Below are positions 1 to 8,103 of a stretch of 24,153 nucleotides of DNA, one piece after another. The first letter of the stretch is position 1. Each line of letters begins with the position of its first letter. The notes below the pieces were generated by a model, which saw only the letters and a list, made by a program, of their open reading frames with translations, had not been told where the DNA came from and ran no database searches. This stretch comes from NBML01 sp029939535 (GTDB lineage Bacteria > Desulfobacterota > Desulfobacteria > Desulfobacterales > Desulfobacteraceae), in contig JAOZST010000048.1 in assembly GCA_029939535.1 (NCBI GenBank), positions 1-24,153 on the forward strand, in the 5' to 3' direction. The position numbers and the translations under genes were made by a program.

Positions 1-1
1 T

Positions 2-88
2 ATTCAAGTGCTGTACACCCTGATTATTATGGCCATGTATAATATTTATCTGTTAAGCTATAAAGGTACTGAAAAAACCGATCTGTGA
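2..88 (+). CDS. C-terminal end of a probable membrane protein (5' part outside window)
   Basis: An open frame enters from the left edge and stops with TGA at 86-88, giving 28 residues. The visible tail has a hydrophobic stretch (LYTLIIMAMYNIYLLSY) followed by a short polar end (KGTEKTDL), which resembles the last transmembrane helix and cytoplasmic tail of a permease. The gene converges on the regulator ending at 134, leaving about 45 bases between them. The family cannot be named from so little, and a chance open frame is possible. Confidence 0.4.
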   Translation: MQVLYTLIIMAMYNIYLLSYKGTEKTDL

Positions 89-133
89 CTTAAGCTGGAT
101 ACCTAATTATTCTTAAATGTTCAGCTGGATAGA

Positions 134-706
134 TTATTGACGGTTCCTTTTATAAAAGAATATAGTGACCATGAGCTTGGCTTTTTCATCTCCAAGGCTT
201 CTTCCCCCATGGGGAACACAGGAATCAAAATAGACATTGTCGCCTGGTTCCATGATGATTTTTTTCTCACCATAGATAAATTCAAGGGTTCCTTCAAGAA
301 CATAGATGAATTCTTCCCCCTCATGGGTATACATTTTTTTAATGCCAAAAGGAGCATGTATAATAAAGGGTTCCATGTTTTTGCCTTGTTTGCCTGCACC
401 CAGGACTTCATAGTCATAGCCTGAAAGCCGGGTGGTTGCTTTGATCAGTTTCCCTTCATTTTTTTTCTGGAAACATATTCTCGGGTCTTGAAGCGGGTCG
501 ATGTTTTTTTTAAGGAGACTTGTCACCTCAATCTCCAGGGCAGCGGCAATTTTATTTAAGGTGGAGTAGGGCGGAGCTTTTTCAGATCGTTCAACCTTTG
601 ACAGGTATCCTTTTGTGAGGCCAGTCATTTCGGCAAGTTGATCCAGGGTAAGATGGTTTGATTTCCGAAGATTTTTTATGTTCTGGCAAATTATTTTTTC
701 ATCCAT
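134..706 (-). CDS. XRE-family transcriptional regulator with C-terminal cupin domain
   Basis: This 190-residue protein has an N-terminal helix-turn-helix of the XRE/HTH_3 type (about residues 8-66, with the recognition region around LTKGYLSKVERSEKAPP) and a C-terminal cupin_2 domain (about 115-185). The cupin shows H128, E131, E132 and H166 in the usual HEGEE...PGD...PH arrangement, so it probably binds a metal and senses a small carboxylate or similar ligand. The start is supported by an AAGGA about 8 bases upstream. It is the last gene of the minus-strand TRAP operon, 23 bases after the large permease, so it most likely controls this transporter or the oxidase genes upstream. The family is clear; ligand and targets are inference. 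Confidence 0.9.
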   Translation of the reverse strand: MDEKIICQNIKNLRKSNHLTLDQLAEMTGLTKGYLSKVERSEKAPPYSTLNKIAAALEIEVTSLLKKNIDPLQDPRICFQKKNEGKLIKATTRLSGYDYEVLGAGKQGKNMEPFIIHAPFGIKKMYTHEGEEFIYVLEGTLEFIYGEKKIIMEPGDNVYFDSCVPHGGRSLGDEKAKLMVTIFFYKRNRQ

Positions 707-729
707 AAAAGTATCCTTTTGCCAAACTT

Positions 730-2073
730 CTAATTACCATAAACAACTCCAGGCAGCCAGGTTACAAGGCATGGCCAGATGGCAATAATGATCAGCCCAA
801 TTATCTGGAGAAAAACAAAGGGGATAATTCCCTTATACACATCAATGGTTTTGATTTCAGGCGGGCAGACCCCTTTCAGATAGAACAGGGAAGGTCCAAA
901 GGGGGGTGTCATGAAGGAGGTTTGCAGGTTCACGGCAAACATGATGCCGAACCACAGGGGATCATACCCGTATTCAACCACAATGGGGGCTATGATGGGA
1001 ATATGAATAAAGGTGATTTCAATGAAATCAAGAAAAAAACCAAGGATAAAAATAAAGATCATAACCATGGTCACAAGCTGCCATCCGCTCAGGTTCATGC
1101 TGGCGATGAATTCCCGGAGAAGATCATCCCCCCCAAGGCCTCTGAAAACCAGGGCAAAACAGGTGGCCCCCATGATGATGATAAAAACCATGCAGGTCAT
1201 TCGAATGGTTGCGTTGGCAACATCATGCAATAATCTAAAGGAAAGTTTTCCATTTATGGCAGTGAGGATAACAGAACCAACAGCTCCCATGGCACCTGAT
1301 TCCGTGGGCGTGGCAATGCCGGCAAAGATGGAGCCAAGCACGGCAATAATTAAAAACAGGGGAGGTAGAAGGGCTTTGAAGATTTTCAAGATAAAGACCC
1401 TGTCAAACACAGGACCTTTTTCCCGGGGTGCTGGAACATGCTTAGTTCCAAAAAATGAAGACAGCCAGATGAAAGCGCAATACAGGCCGACCAGAATTAT
1501 TCCCGGTATCACAGCGCCAATAAACATATCTCCAATGGGCACCTCCATTACAGGCCCCAGAAGCAGTAAAACAATGCTGGGCGGAATAATCTGACCCAAT
1601 GTTCCTGAGGCTGCAACCACTCCGGAAGAAAAAGATTTTGAATAGTTATACTTGAGCATGATGGGCAAAGACATTAGGCCCATAGTAACAACTGTTGCCC
1701 CGACAATGCCTGTGGATGCACCCAGTAAAGCACCCACCACCACCACTGAAATGGCCAGGCCGCCTCGGATATTCTGGAAAAGTTCTTCCATGGTTTCCAG
1801 CAATTCCCTTGCCAGACCGGATCTTTCCAGGGCAAGTCCCATGAAAACAAATAGGGGAACAGCCATTAACATGGTGTTGCTCATTATTCCCCACATGCGC
1901 AGGGGCAGTAATTCAAAAAAAACAGGGCTCAGGCCTATAAGTCCAAAAAGGAAGGAAACCCCCATCATGGTAAAGGTGACGGGGAATCCTCCCATCAGGG
2001 CAATGGTCAATGCCAGAAAAAGCCAGGCAGCCAGATAGTCGGCAATCCAGAAGGGCAGATAATCAATCAGCAT
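730..2073 (-). CDS. dctM: TRAP transporter large permease (DctM-like, TakP-associated type)
   Basis: This 447-residue, almost wholly hydrophobic protein is the large membrane subunit of a tripartite ATP-independent periplasmic transporter, which moves an organic acid inward using a sodium or proton gradient. Family signatures are ASGTLGQIIPPSIVLLLLG around residues 155-175, TPTESGAMGAVG near the middle and MTPPFGPSLFYLKG near the end. The segment LDFIEITFIHIPI is usual in the sub-branch that works with TakP-type binding proteins. The start codon has only a weak ribosome site. It follows the small permease after about 100 bases and precedes the regulator. Subfamily placement rests mainly on the neighbouring binding protein. 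Confidence 0.93.
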   Translation of the reverse strand: MLIDYLPFWIADYLAAWLFLALTIALMGGFPVTFTMMGVSFLFGLIGLSPVFFELLPLRMWGIMSNTMLMAVPLFVFMGLALERSGLARELLETMEELFQNIRGGLAISVVVVGALLGASTGIVGATVVTMGLMSLPIMLKYNYSKSFSSGVVAASGTLGQIIPPSIVLLLLGPVMEVPIGDMFIGAVIPGIILVGLYCAFIWLSSFFGTKHVPAPREKGPVFDRVFILKIFKALLPPLFLIIAVLGSIFAGIATPTESGAMGAVGSVILTAINGKLSFRLLHDVANATIRMTCMVFIIIMGATCFALVFRGLGGDDLLREFIASMNLSGWQLVTMVMIFIFILGFFLDFIEITFIHIPIIAPIVVEYGYDPLWFGIMFAVNLQTSFMTPPFGPSLFYLKGVCPPEIKTIDVYKGIIPFVFLQIIGLIIIAIWPCLVTWLPGVVYGN

Positions 2074-2176
2074 TTCATATTCCAGTCAAAGTTTCCATTA
2101 TGATTCGGTTCGGTTTTGATTAAATCTAATTGACCCATGCATGGGCTAAAGGCAAATCTGATTATATCCAAAGTTA

Positions 2177-2728
2177 TTATGTCTGATTTTTGCCCCCCTG
2201 GGAATCTGAATTTTCAATGGGGTTTCCCAGGAGGATGAAAGAGCTTTTAATGAGCAGCAGGATACCTTGGATTAACATCAGAAAATAGCCAATTGGCAAG
2301 GTTGCCTTTAATAAAAACCGTGCGGGAATTCCACCGGGATCAATGGAAATTTCTCCTATTTTATAGGAGACAATAACCCAGGGTATGGTTGTGGTCAGGA
2401 CAAAATAGCATGAGGGTATTAAAAATATAAGAACCCCCAGGACATTTATGAATGCCTGTTTTTTCCTGTCCATGATTGAATAAAAAATATCCACCCGTAC
2501 ATGTCCGTCATGGAGCAGGGTATACCCTGCTCCAATCAGGAAAATAAAAGCAAATATATGCCATTCAAGCTCAGCCATGAACACAAAACTGGTATTGAAA
2601 ACATAGCGCAGAATCACATTCCCGAAAATGACCAGAATGAATAAAATTACTGCAGGTGCAACAATAAAGCTGCCGATCCATTCATTGATGCGGTCACAGA
2701 AAATAACTGCTTTTTTAACTGATTCCAT
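2177..2728 (-). CDS. dctQ: TRAP transporter small permease (DctQ-like)
   Basis: This 183-residue protein has four hydrophobic segments (roughly residues 18-42, 52-72, 92-115 and 140-165), the expected topology of the small TRAP subunit that joins the binding protein to the large permease. Characteristic features are the NVILRYVFN motif near residue 40, followed by an aromatic and acidic stretch (ELEWHIFAFIFLIGAGYTL), and a DGHVRVDIFY segment opening the next loop. It begins 3 bases after the binding-protein stop codon, so the two are co-translated or nearly so. The tail after residue 170 is polar and not informative. Confidence 0.9.
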   Translation of the reverse strand: MESVKKAVIFCDRINEWIGSFIVAPAVILFILVIFGNVILRYVFNTSFVFMAELEWHIFAFIFLIGAGYTLLHDGHVRVDIFYSIMDRKKQAFINVLGVLIFLIPSCYFVLTTTIPWVIVSYKIGEISIDPGGIPARFLLKATLPIGYFLMLIQGILLLIKSSFILLGNPIENSDSQGGKNQT

Positions 2729-2731
2729 GAA

Positions 2732-3817
2732 TTAAGCCATTGTATTCCAATAAACTTTTTCAGACATTTTTCCCCAGACAGCTGTTTTTGCCTGGAATGC
2801 CTTATAATCCTCATGGACTTTCAAGGCAAAGGGATCTTTATTGGCTTCTTCTTCAATGACTTCTCTGGATATGGTCTTTAATTTTTTCAGAACATCTTCG
2901 GGATAGACCTGTACATCCACGTTGTGTTCTTTCACCAGTGTGTCCAGGGCAGCACCGCTTTGGGCGTCAAATGCAGCAAGGGTTCTGATGTTAATATCAG
3001 CGGCCGCAATATCAAGAACCCGCTGGAAATGTTCCGGCAGTTCATTGTAGGCTTTTTTGTTGAAGAAAACATCCAGTGTAGGGCCTTGTTCATGCCATCC
3101 TGGAGTATAGTAGTATTTGGCAACCTTATATAGTCCCAGCAATATATCATGGACTGGTCCAACAAATTCAGCCGCATCCACCACCCCTCTTTCCAGGGCT
3201 GGAAAAATTTCTCCGGGCGGTATGAACACGGTTGTGACCCCAACTTTGGAAAGCACTTTGCCGGCAATGCTTCCGATCCTCATTTTCAATCCCTTGAAAT
3301 CTTCCAGAGAGTTGATTTTTTTGGCATACCAGCCCCCCATCTGCATTCCTGAGTTTCCAACAATCCTGGGGACAAGATCAAACCGGTCATACAATTCATT
3401 CATCAATTCCTGGCCATTGCCTGCATAGAACCAGGAATTGATGGACTGGGCATTCATTCCAAAGGGGATGGAGCCAAACCAGTTAAACGCGGTTGATTTG
3501 CCAGCCCAGAAGTAGGGAGATCCTGTACCCATCTGGACTGTTCCCTTGGATACGGCATCAAATGCACCCGGTGGGGGGACCAGTTCTCCGCCGCCATAGA
3601 GTTTGATTTCAAACTGGCCGTCGGTCATTTCTTTTACATTCTTGCAAAATTCTTTTATCGTATCATACAGGATTCTTACTTTCGGGTTCCAGAAGGATGT
3701 GGCTGTCCATTTTATTTTTTTTGTAGATGCCATAACTGCTGGTGCTCCAACAGTAATTGCTGTTGCTGCTGCTGCCGTTCCAACGCCTGCTTTCTTTAAA
3801 AAAGTTCGTCTTTCCAT
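2732..3817 (-). CDS. dctP: TRAP substrate-binding protein, TakP/lactate type, Tat-exported
   Basis: This 361-residue periplasmic binding protein starts with a twin-arginine signal (MERRTFLKKAG, then an Ala-rich hydrophobic core ending at about AVMA, residue 30), so it is probably exported folded. The mature part matches the TakP branch of DctP proteins: PPGEIFPALERGVVDAAEFV (residues 200-219), R180 in the carboxylate-binding strand, and the YYYTPGWHEQGPTLDVFFNK region (235-254). Characterised members bind 2-oxoacids (TakP) or lactate (TTHA0766). A strong AGGAGG precedes the ATG. It is the first gene of dctP-dctQ-dctM-regulator. Lactate is the favoured substrate because larA- and glcDF-like genes lie upstream on the same strand; that is inference. 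Confidence 0.92.
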   Translation of the reverse strand: MERRTFLKKAGVGTAAAATAITVGAPAVMASTKKIKWTATSFWNPKVRILYDTIKEFCKNVKEMTDGQFEIKLYGGGELVPPPGAFDAVSKGTVQMGTGSPYFWAGKSTAFNWFGSIPFGMNAQSINSWFYAGNGQELMNELYDRFDLVPRIVGNSGMQMGGWYAKKINSLEDFKGLKMRIGSIAGKVLSKVGVTTVFIPPGEIFPALERGVVDAAEFVGPVHDILLGLYKVAKYYYTPGWHEQGPTLDVFFNKKAYNELPEHFQRVLDIAAADINIRTLAAFDAQSGAALDTLVKEHNVDVQVYPEDVLKKLKTISREVIEEEANKDPFALKVHEDYKAFQAKTAVWGKMSEKVYWNTMA

Positions 3818-3854
3818 GGTGCCTCCTGTAAGGTAATTCGGGGTAAATAAAACT

Positions 3855-3895
3855 TACTGCCTATACGTTTAACGCTTATAAGGAATACTGCCTAT
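3855..3895. repeat. Pair of direct repeats TACTGCCTAT upstream of dctP
   Basis: TACTGCCTAT occurs at 3855-3864 and again at 3886-3895, a start-to-start distance of 31 bases, close to three helical turns. The pair lies 40-80 bases upstream of the minus-strand dctP start and right beside the assembly gap. Position and phasing suit a tandem operator, for example for the XRE-cupin regulator of this operon, but no experiment or second copy supports that. Confidence 0.35.
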
Positions 3896-3896
3896 T

Positions 3897-3996
3897 NNNN
3901 NNNNNNNNNNNNNNNNNNNNNNNNNNNNNNNNNNNNNNNNNNNNNNNNNNNNNNNNNNNNNNNNNNNNNNNNNNNNNNNNNNNNNNNNNNNNNNNN
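3897..3996. other. Assembly gap (100 N)
   Basis: Exactly 100 undetermined bases separate the TRAP operon from larA. The round length suggests a scaffolding placeholder of unknown real size. Promoter elements or even a gene could be hidden here, so it is unknown whether larA and the TRAP genes are truly adjacent. Confidence 0.98.
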
Positions 3997-4023
3997 ATTC
4001 ATCCAAATTAATATCAATCCAGA

Positions 4024-5289
4024 TCAGGATTCATTCAGAACAGGCAGAATATTCTCCGAAAAGGGTATGATATATCCTTTCCCCTTAAGGCTTTCAAGAT
4101 AAATATCAATATTGTCAGCATATTTAAATCCCAGTTCCAGGGTAAGGGTTTTTGAAAAATTTGAAACAAGGGTTACTTCAAACCTTTTTAGGAGATCAAT
4201 CACCCTGAAAGCAACATAGGAAGGCATATCAAATGATTTTCCCAGTTTTTCACCTAAAATTTCAGGAGTATGTTTGTATTTTTTCAAAGCTTCTCCAAAA
4301 TTTTTATTCCCAATTCCTTCCCCTGCCTGGGCCACGAAAAGGATCCGTCCATTTTCCTTTACCGCATTTACTGCATTGAAAAGAGCCTTGGTGGCCTGGT
4401 AAAGCTGCTTGTCTGTCCTGTGGCCTCCTGCTGAAATCAAGGCAAAATCGCCCTTTTGGGAAATATCTGCACAACAGGCATGGTTCAGTTTTTTACATCC
4501 ATCCATAAATGTTTCATTGACAGGTCCCACCTCTGCATAAAAAATATTTCCGGTCCCATTGGCAGCAACCGCTACATAGGAGGAGGTTTTGTTTTTGAAA
4601 AACATGGATGCACCATCCTCCATATCCTCATTTACAGGATTCCCCAGAAGCTGTGCCTGTCTCACCATGGGGTGGGGGCTGCCATTTTTTAAAAATGCCA
4701 GGGAATGGTTCTGCTGGATGGAAGTATAGCCTGCAATTCCAGGCAGAATATATTTTCTGCCGCCGCCAAACCCTGCTATCAAATGGTGAAGTATACCTCC
4801 GAAAATAATTATATGATCTGCATCCCATGCTTCCTTTGTAATATAAAGCCGGGTGTTTTTATGGGTCAGGCCAAGATCAACAAGGCGGTCTTGGTCTTGA
4901 TTTGCAGAATTAAGAATTTCAATTTTATTGGCAATAGAGGCCCCAACAAGGGCTGAGAATTGTTCCTGCTCCATATCTCCATGGGTTCCCAGGGCAATGA
5001 TGATTTTCAGTGATTTTTCTGGGATACCCTGGTCCAGAAGAGTTTTGACAATTATGGGAACAAAAATATCCCCTCTGGCCCACAGCCTTGTATCATCGGG
5101 AATAATTATAACAATTTTTTTGTTTTGTATGTCTGAAGGAAGATATTGTTTTATGCCTTTAGAGATTTTATTTTTAATCTGTCCATGGCTTAAATCCTGG
5201 ATATCTTTTCCCATGAGAATATCAATTATTCTGTTTTCAGGAATGGATATATCAATGGAACCTCTGCCTTTTTCCAATTTTATTTTCAT
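4024..5289 (-). CDS. larA: LarA-family nickel-dependent 2-hydroxyacid (lactate) racemase
   Basis: This 421-residue protein has full-length LarA (DUF2088) architecture. Key residues are in place: PDDTR at 64-68, GTH with H103, HH at 168-169, K179 in GGRK (the lysine that covalently holds the nickel-pincer nucleotide) and H195 in QQNHS (nickel ligand in the characterised lactate racemase). The enzyme would interconvert D and L forms of a 2-hydroxyacid by hydride abstraction and return. Its start overlaps the stop of the glcF-like gene by ATGA, showing translational coupling to the oxidase. The cofactor genes larB, larC and larE are not in the window. LarA homologues also act on other hydroxyacids, so lactate is likely rather than certain. 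Confidence 0.88.
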   Translation of the reverse strand: MKIKLEKGRGSIDISIPENRIIDILMGKDIQDLSHGQIKNKISKGIKQYLPSDIQNKKIVIIIPDDTRLWARGDIFVPIIVKTLLDQGIPEKSLKIIIALGTHGDMEQEQFSALVGASIANKIEILNSANQDQDRLVDLGLTHKNTRLYITKEAWDADHIIIFGGILHHLIAGFGGGRKYILPGIAGYTSIQQNHSLAFLKNGSPHPMVRQAQLLGNPVNEDMEDGASMFFKNKTSSYVAVAANGTGNIFYAEVGPVNETFMDGCKKLNHACCADISQKGDFALISAGGHRTDKQLYQATKALFNAVNAVKENGRILFVAQAGEGIGNKNFGEALKKYKHTPEILGEKLGKSFDMPSYVAFRVIDLLKRFEVTLVSNFSKTLTLELGFKYADNIDIYLESLKGKGYIIPFSENILPVLNES

Positions 5290-6605
5290 ACTTTATTTTT
5301 ATCTTTATCTGGCCCATTGTTATTTTCCGGCTTGTAATTGCATATAACTTCAACAGGATGCTTTACTACTATATTGTCTTTTTCCTGTAAATTTCCTGAC
5401 AGATTGATCCTGCACACAGGGCAGTCGGTCAGCCAGATATGAGCACCCGTGTTTTTGGCGTTTACAATTTTTTTATCCACAATTTTTTTGGAAATTTCAG
5501 GATATTCATAAAAAAAGGTGCCTCCACCCCCACAGCATTCATCAACATCAACGGCTCTTGTGTACTCAATCCAATCTATGCTGTTTAATACTTTTTCAGT
5601 GTTGTTTGGTGCTTTCATGCTGTTTTTCAGGTGGCAGGGCAGATGATAGGTAACATTTACTTTGTCCGATTCCATTGTGTTGGAGCTTCCGGATAATTCA
5701 ATTTGCCCGGATTCCTGTAAAACAAAGGACATAATATCAATGACCTTTGAAGAGATCTCAAGGGCAGTGGAATCGTCCTGGCCAAATGTCTTTAAAAGAC
5801 CGGGGTATTCATTTTTAAGAGCTGTTCCGCAGGTGGGGCAGTCAACAATAATTGCCTTTATATCATCTTTACTTAAACCCTCAATTTTACTTAGACATTC
5901 AATATTGGTTAAGACATTTTTTTTGGCCTGGTCCCGGGCCCCGTGGTAAAGCATGGGAATTCCACAGCAGGTCTGTTTTTCAGGTATAATTACCTTATAC
6001 CCCATCTGTTTTAATATTTTAACGGTTGAAAAACCGGTTTGATCAAAGGCGTAGTTTGTGGAGCATCCAGTAAAGTACAGAACTATTCCCTTGATTTTTT
6101 TATCGGGCCCTTTGATATTTTTATCGGGAAGGATCGTTTCCGGCACAGCTTGACGAAAGGGTTTTTTGTTTAACCTGGGGAACCTTTTTACGGGTATATT
6201 TCCTAAATTGTATTTTTCAATGAAATTTTCAGGGATTATCTTTTGCCCGAATTTTGCAACACCAGTTGCTATTTTTAACCTGTATTCTTTGGCAAGAAGA
6301 TAAGTAAGGCTTTTGATTGCCTGGTTTTCACCGACATCTTGTCTCATTTTTATTCTCATTTCCATGAATTGAGAATAATGGTCAACCCCGGAAGGACAGA
6401 TAGCAGTACAATTTCCGCACATCAGGCATTTTGAAATTATTTCCTTTAACCCAGTGGAGGATAAAAGCTCATGGTTTTTATGATATTTAATTAATCGCAG
6501 CCTGGCCCTTGGAGAATCATGCTCCTGGTTTAGAACTTTATAAACAGGACATACTGACAGGCATAAACCGCATTTTCCACAATTTTGAATCGGATTGGAT
6601 TTCAT
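5286..6605 (-). CDS. glcF: GlcF-like iron-sulfur subunit of a glycolate/D-lactate oxidase
   Basis: This 439-residue protein begins with two 4Fe-4S motifs (C9, C12, C15, C19 and C60, C63, C66, C70, the clusters ending in CP) and continues with two CCG domains (YFTGCSTNYAF...TCCGIPMLYHG and YHLPCHLKN...DECCGGGG). That is the standard plan of GlcF and related heterodisulfide-reductase-like electron-transfer subunits. It would take electrons from the FAD subunit encoded 18 bases upstream and pass them to the quinone pool or another carrier. It is coupled to larA by a 4-base overlap. The glycolate/lactate distinction cannot be read from sequence; larA argues for lactate or a similar 2-hydroxyacid. 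Confidence 0.9.
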   Translation of the reverse strand: MKSNPIQNCGKCGLCLSVCPVYKVLNQEHDSPRARLRLIKYHKNHELLSSTGLKEIISKCLMCGNCTAICPSGVDHYSQFMEMRIKMRQDVGENQAIKSLTYLLAKEYRLKIATGVAKFGQKIIPENFIEKYNLGNIPVKRFPRLNKKPFRQAVPETILPDKNIKGPDKKIKGIVLYFTGCSTNYAFDQTGFSTVKILKQMGYKVIIPEKQTCCGIPMLYHGARDQAKKNVLTNIECLSKIEGLSKDDIKAIIVDCPTCGTALKNEYPGLLKTFGQDDSTALEISSKVIDIMSFVLQESGQIELSGSSNTMESDKVNVTYHLPCHLKNSMKAPNNTEKVLNSIDWIEYTRAVDVDECCGGGGTFFYEYPEISKKIVDKKIVNAKNTGAHIWLTDCPVCRINLSGNLQEKDNIVVKHPVEVICNYKPENNNGPDKDKNKV

Positions 6606-6623
6606 TTCAGATAACTTTTCATC

Positions 6624-7997
6624 CTACACAAATTTTCCAGGGTTAAGTATCCCATCAGGATCTACTGCTTTTTTAATTACAGACATGAACTCAATGGAAT
6701 CTTCATTCATTACAAGGGGTAAAAACTTGGTTTTAGCAAGCCCTATTCCATGCTCTCCAGACAGGGTTCCATTCATTTGAGCGGCTGCTTCTACAATTTC
6801 ATCAAAGGCTTTTTCTATTCTTGCCCATTCTTCCTTATTGTTTTTATCTGCAGGTATCATGGGGTGCATATTGCCATCCCCGGCATGGGCAAGAACACCT
6901 ACTTTAAGGCCATATCGTTGGGTGATCTCCACCATTTTTCTGATCATTAAGGGGGTTTTGCTGGCAGGAACCGTTATATCTTCTGAAAAAATATCAGGAG
7001 AAAGTTTGGCAAACACGCCATAGGCTGACCTTCTGGCTATCCACAATTGATCCCTTTCCAATTCAGATTTTGCCTCCTGAATGGAGGTTGCACCATTGGC
7101 CCTGACCTTTTCAATTATATTTTTCATCTCTTTTTCGCAGGCCTCTTTGACTCCGTCTATTTCTATCAAAAGCGAACCTTCCGCCTCTATTGGCAGGCCG
7201 AGGTGAGCAGAATCTTCAATGGCATTGATGGTCATTTTGTCCATCAGCTCCATTGCAGAGGGAAGGATTCCAGCCCCGATGATATCAGACACGGACCTGG
7301 CAGTATTATCAAGATTGTCAAATGTAACCAGAATTGTTTTTATGGTCTGGGGCATGGGAACCACACGTAGAATAATTTCGGTAATAATACCCAGAGTTCC
7401 CTCGGATCCGCAAAACAGGCTGGAAAGCCTGTATCCTGTGACGTCTTTCACATTCCGGCTTCCAAACCGGATTGTTTTACCCGAGGAAAGAACCACTTCC
7501 ATGCCCAGAATATAGTCGGCGGTCACCCCATATTTTAAACACCTTGGTCCACCTGCATTCTGGGCAACATTTCCGCCAATGGTGGATACGGTCATGGATG
7601 CGGGATCAGGAGGATAGAAAAAATTAAAAGGCTCAAGAGCCGTTTGAAGATCATTATTCACAACCCCTGGTTGCACAATCACATACCTGTCAGGGGTATT
7701 GGTTTCAATTATCTTGTTCATCTTTGAAAAACAAAGGACAATGCCGTGCTTTGCAGGGATGGAAGCTCCGCAGACACTGGTGCCAGATCCCCGGGCAGTT
7801 ACCGGAATCCCATGGGCCGAGCAGATTTTCATTATTTTTGAGACTTCTTCAGTGGAGACTGGCAGCAAAACAAGTTCCGGCATTGATTCTTCAAAATAAG
7901 CATCATAGGAATAGCAGGCCAATTCTTCCGGCTTTTCCAGTAATCTGTCTTTTCCCAGGATCTCTTTTAATTGATCCCTGATTTCCGAACTGATCAT
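6624..7997 (-). CDS. glcD: FAD-linked 2-hydroxyacid oxidase (GlcD / D-lactate dehydrogenase family)
   Basis: This 457-residue protein has the PCMH-type FAD-binding domain (PVTARGSGTSVCGASIP at about 65-81; TVSTIGGNVAQNAGGPRCLK at about 136-155) and the C-terminal FAD-oxidase domain with HAGDGNMHP and SGEHGIGLAK, ending in the typical DGILNPGKFV. It would oxidise glycolate or D-lactate to glyoxylate or pyruvate. Length equals the family norm. It is the first gene of glcD-glcF-larA, and a GGGGA lies about 7 bases before the ATG. A candidate promoter with an overlapping inverted repeat sits at 8067-8093. Paired with a racemase, a D-specific dehydrogenase could consume both enantiomers. Confidence 0.92.
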   Translation of the reverse strand: MISSEIRDQLKEILGKDRLLEKPEELACYSYDAYFEESMPELVLLPVSTEEVSKIMKICSAHGIPVTARGSGTSVCGASIPAKHGIVLCFSKMNKIIETNTPDRYVIVQPGVVNNDLQTALEPFNFFYPPDPASMTVSTIGGNVAQNAGGPRCLKYGVTADYILGMEVVLSSGKTIRFGSRNVKDVTGYRLSSLFCGSEGTLGIITEIILRVVPMPQTIKTILVTFDNLDNTARSVSDIIGAGILPSAMELMDKMTINAIEDSAHLGLPIEAEGSLLIEIDGVKEACEKEMKNIIEKVRANGATSIQEAKSELERDQLWIARRSAYGVFAKLSPDIFSEDITVPASKTPLMIRKMVEITQRYGLKVGVLAHAGDGNMHPMIPADKNNKEEWARIEKAFDEIVEAAAQMNGTLSGEHGIGLAKTKFLPLVMNEDSIEFMSVIKKAVDPDGILNPGKFV

Positions 7998-8066
7998 TTA
8001 TTATTCCCCATTAATGTTCTTCACAAAGTCAATGTAGACATTTTAATAAAAATTATTTGCCTAACG

Positions 8067-8093
8067 ATTAAACAAATGTTTTCTATTTGTCAA
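8067..8093 (-). promoter_or_regulatory. Candidate promoter and operator of the glcD-glcF-larA genes
   Basis: Read on the minus strand, TTGACA (8088-8093) is followed after 15 bases by TTTAAT (8067-8072), about 70 bases upstream of the glcD start. Between them, and touching both boxes, lies the perfect inverted repeat ACAAAT-N7-ATTTGT (8072-8090). A regulator bound there would block RNA polymerase. The -35 box is consensus, but the 15-base spacing is shorter than ideal, so the exact -10 is uncertain. Confidence 0.45.
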
Positions 8094-8103
8094 CTTTTTA
8101 AGT

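Noticed and set aside
93..131. Direct repeat AGCTGGATA at 93-101 and 123-131
   Set aside because: A 9-base repeat between converging gene ends has no evident role, and there is no promoter to regulate there; probably chance.
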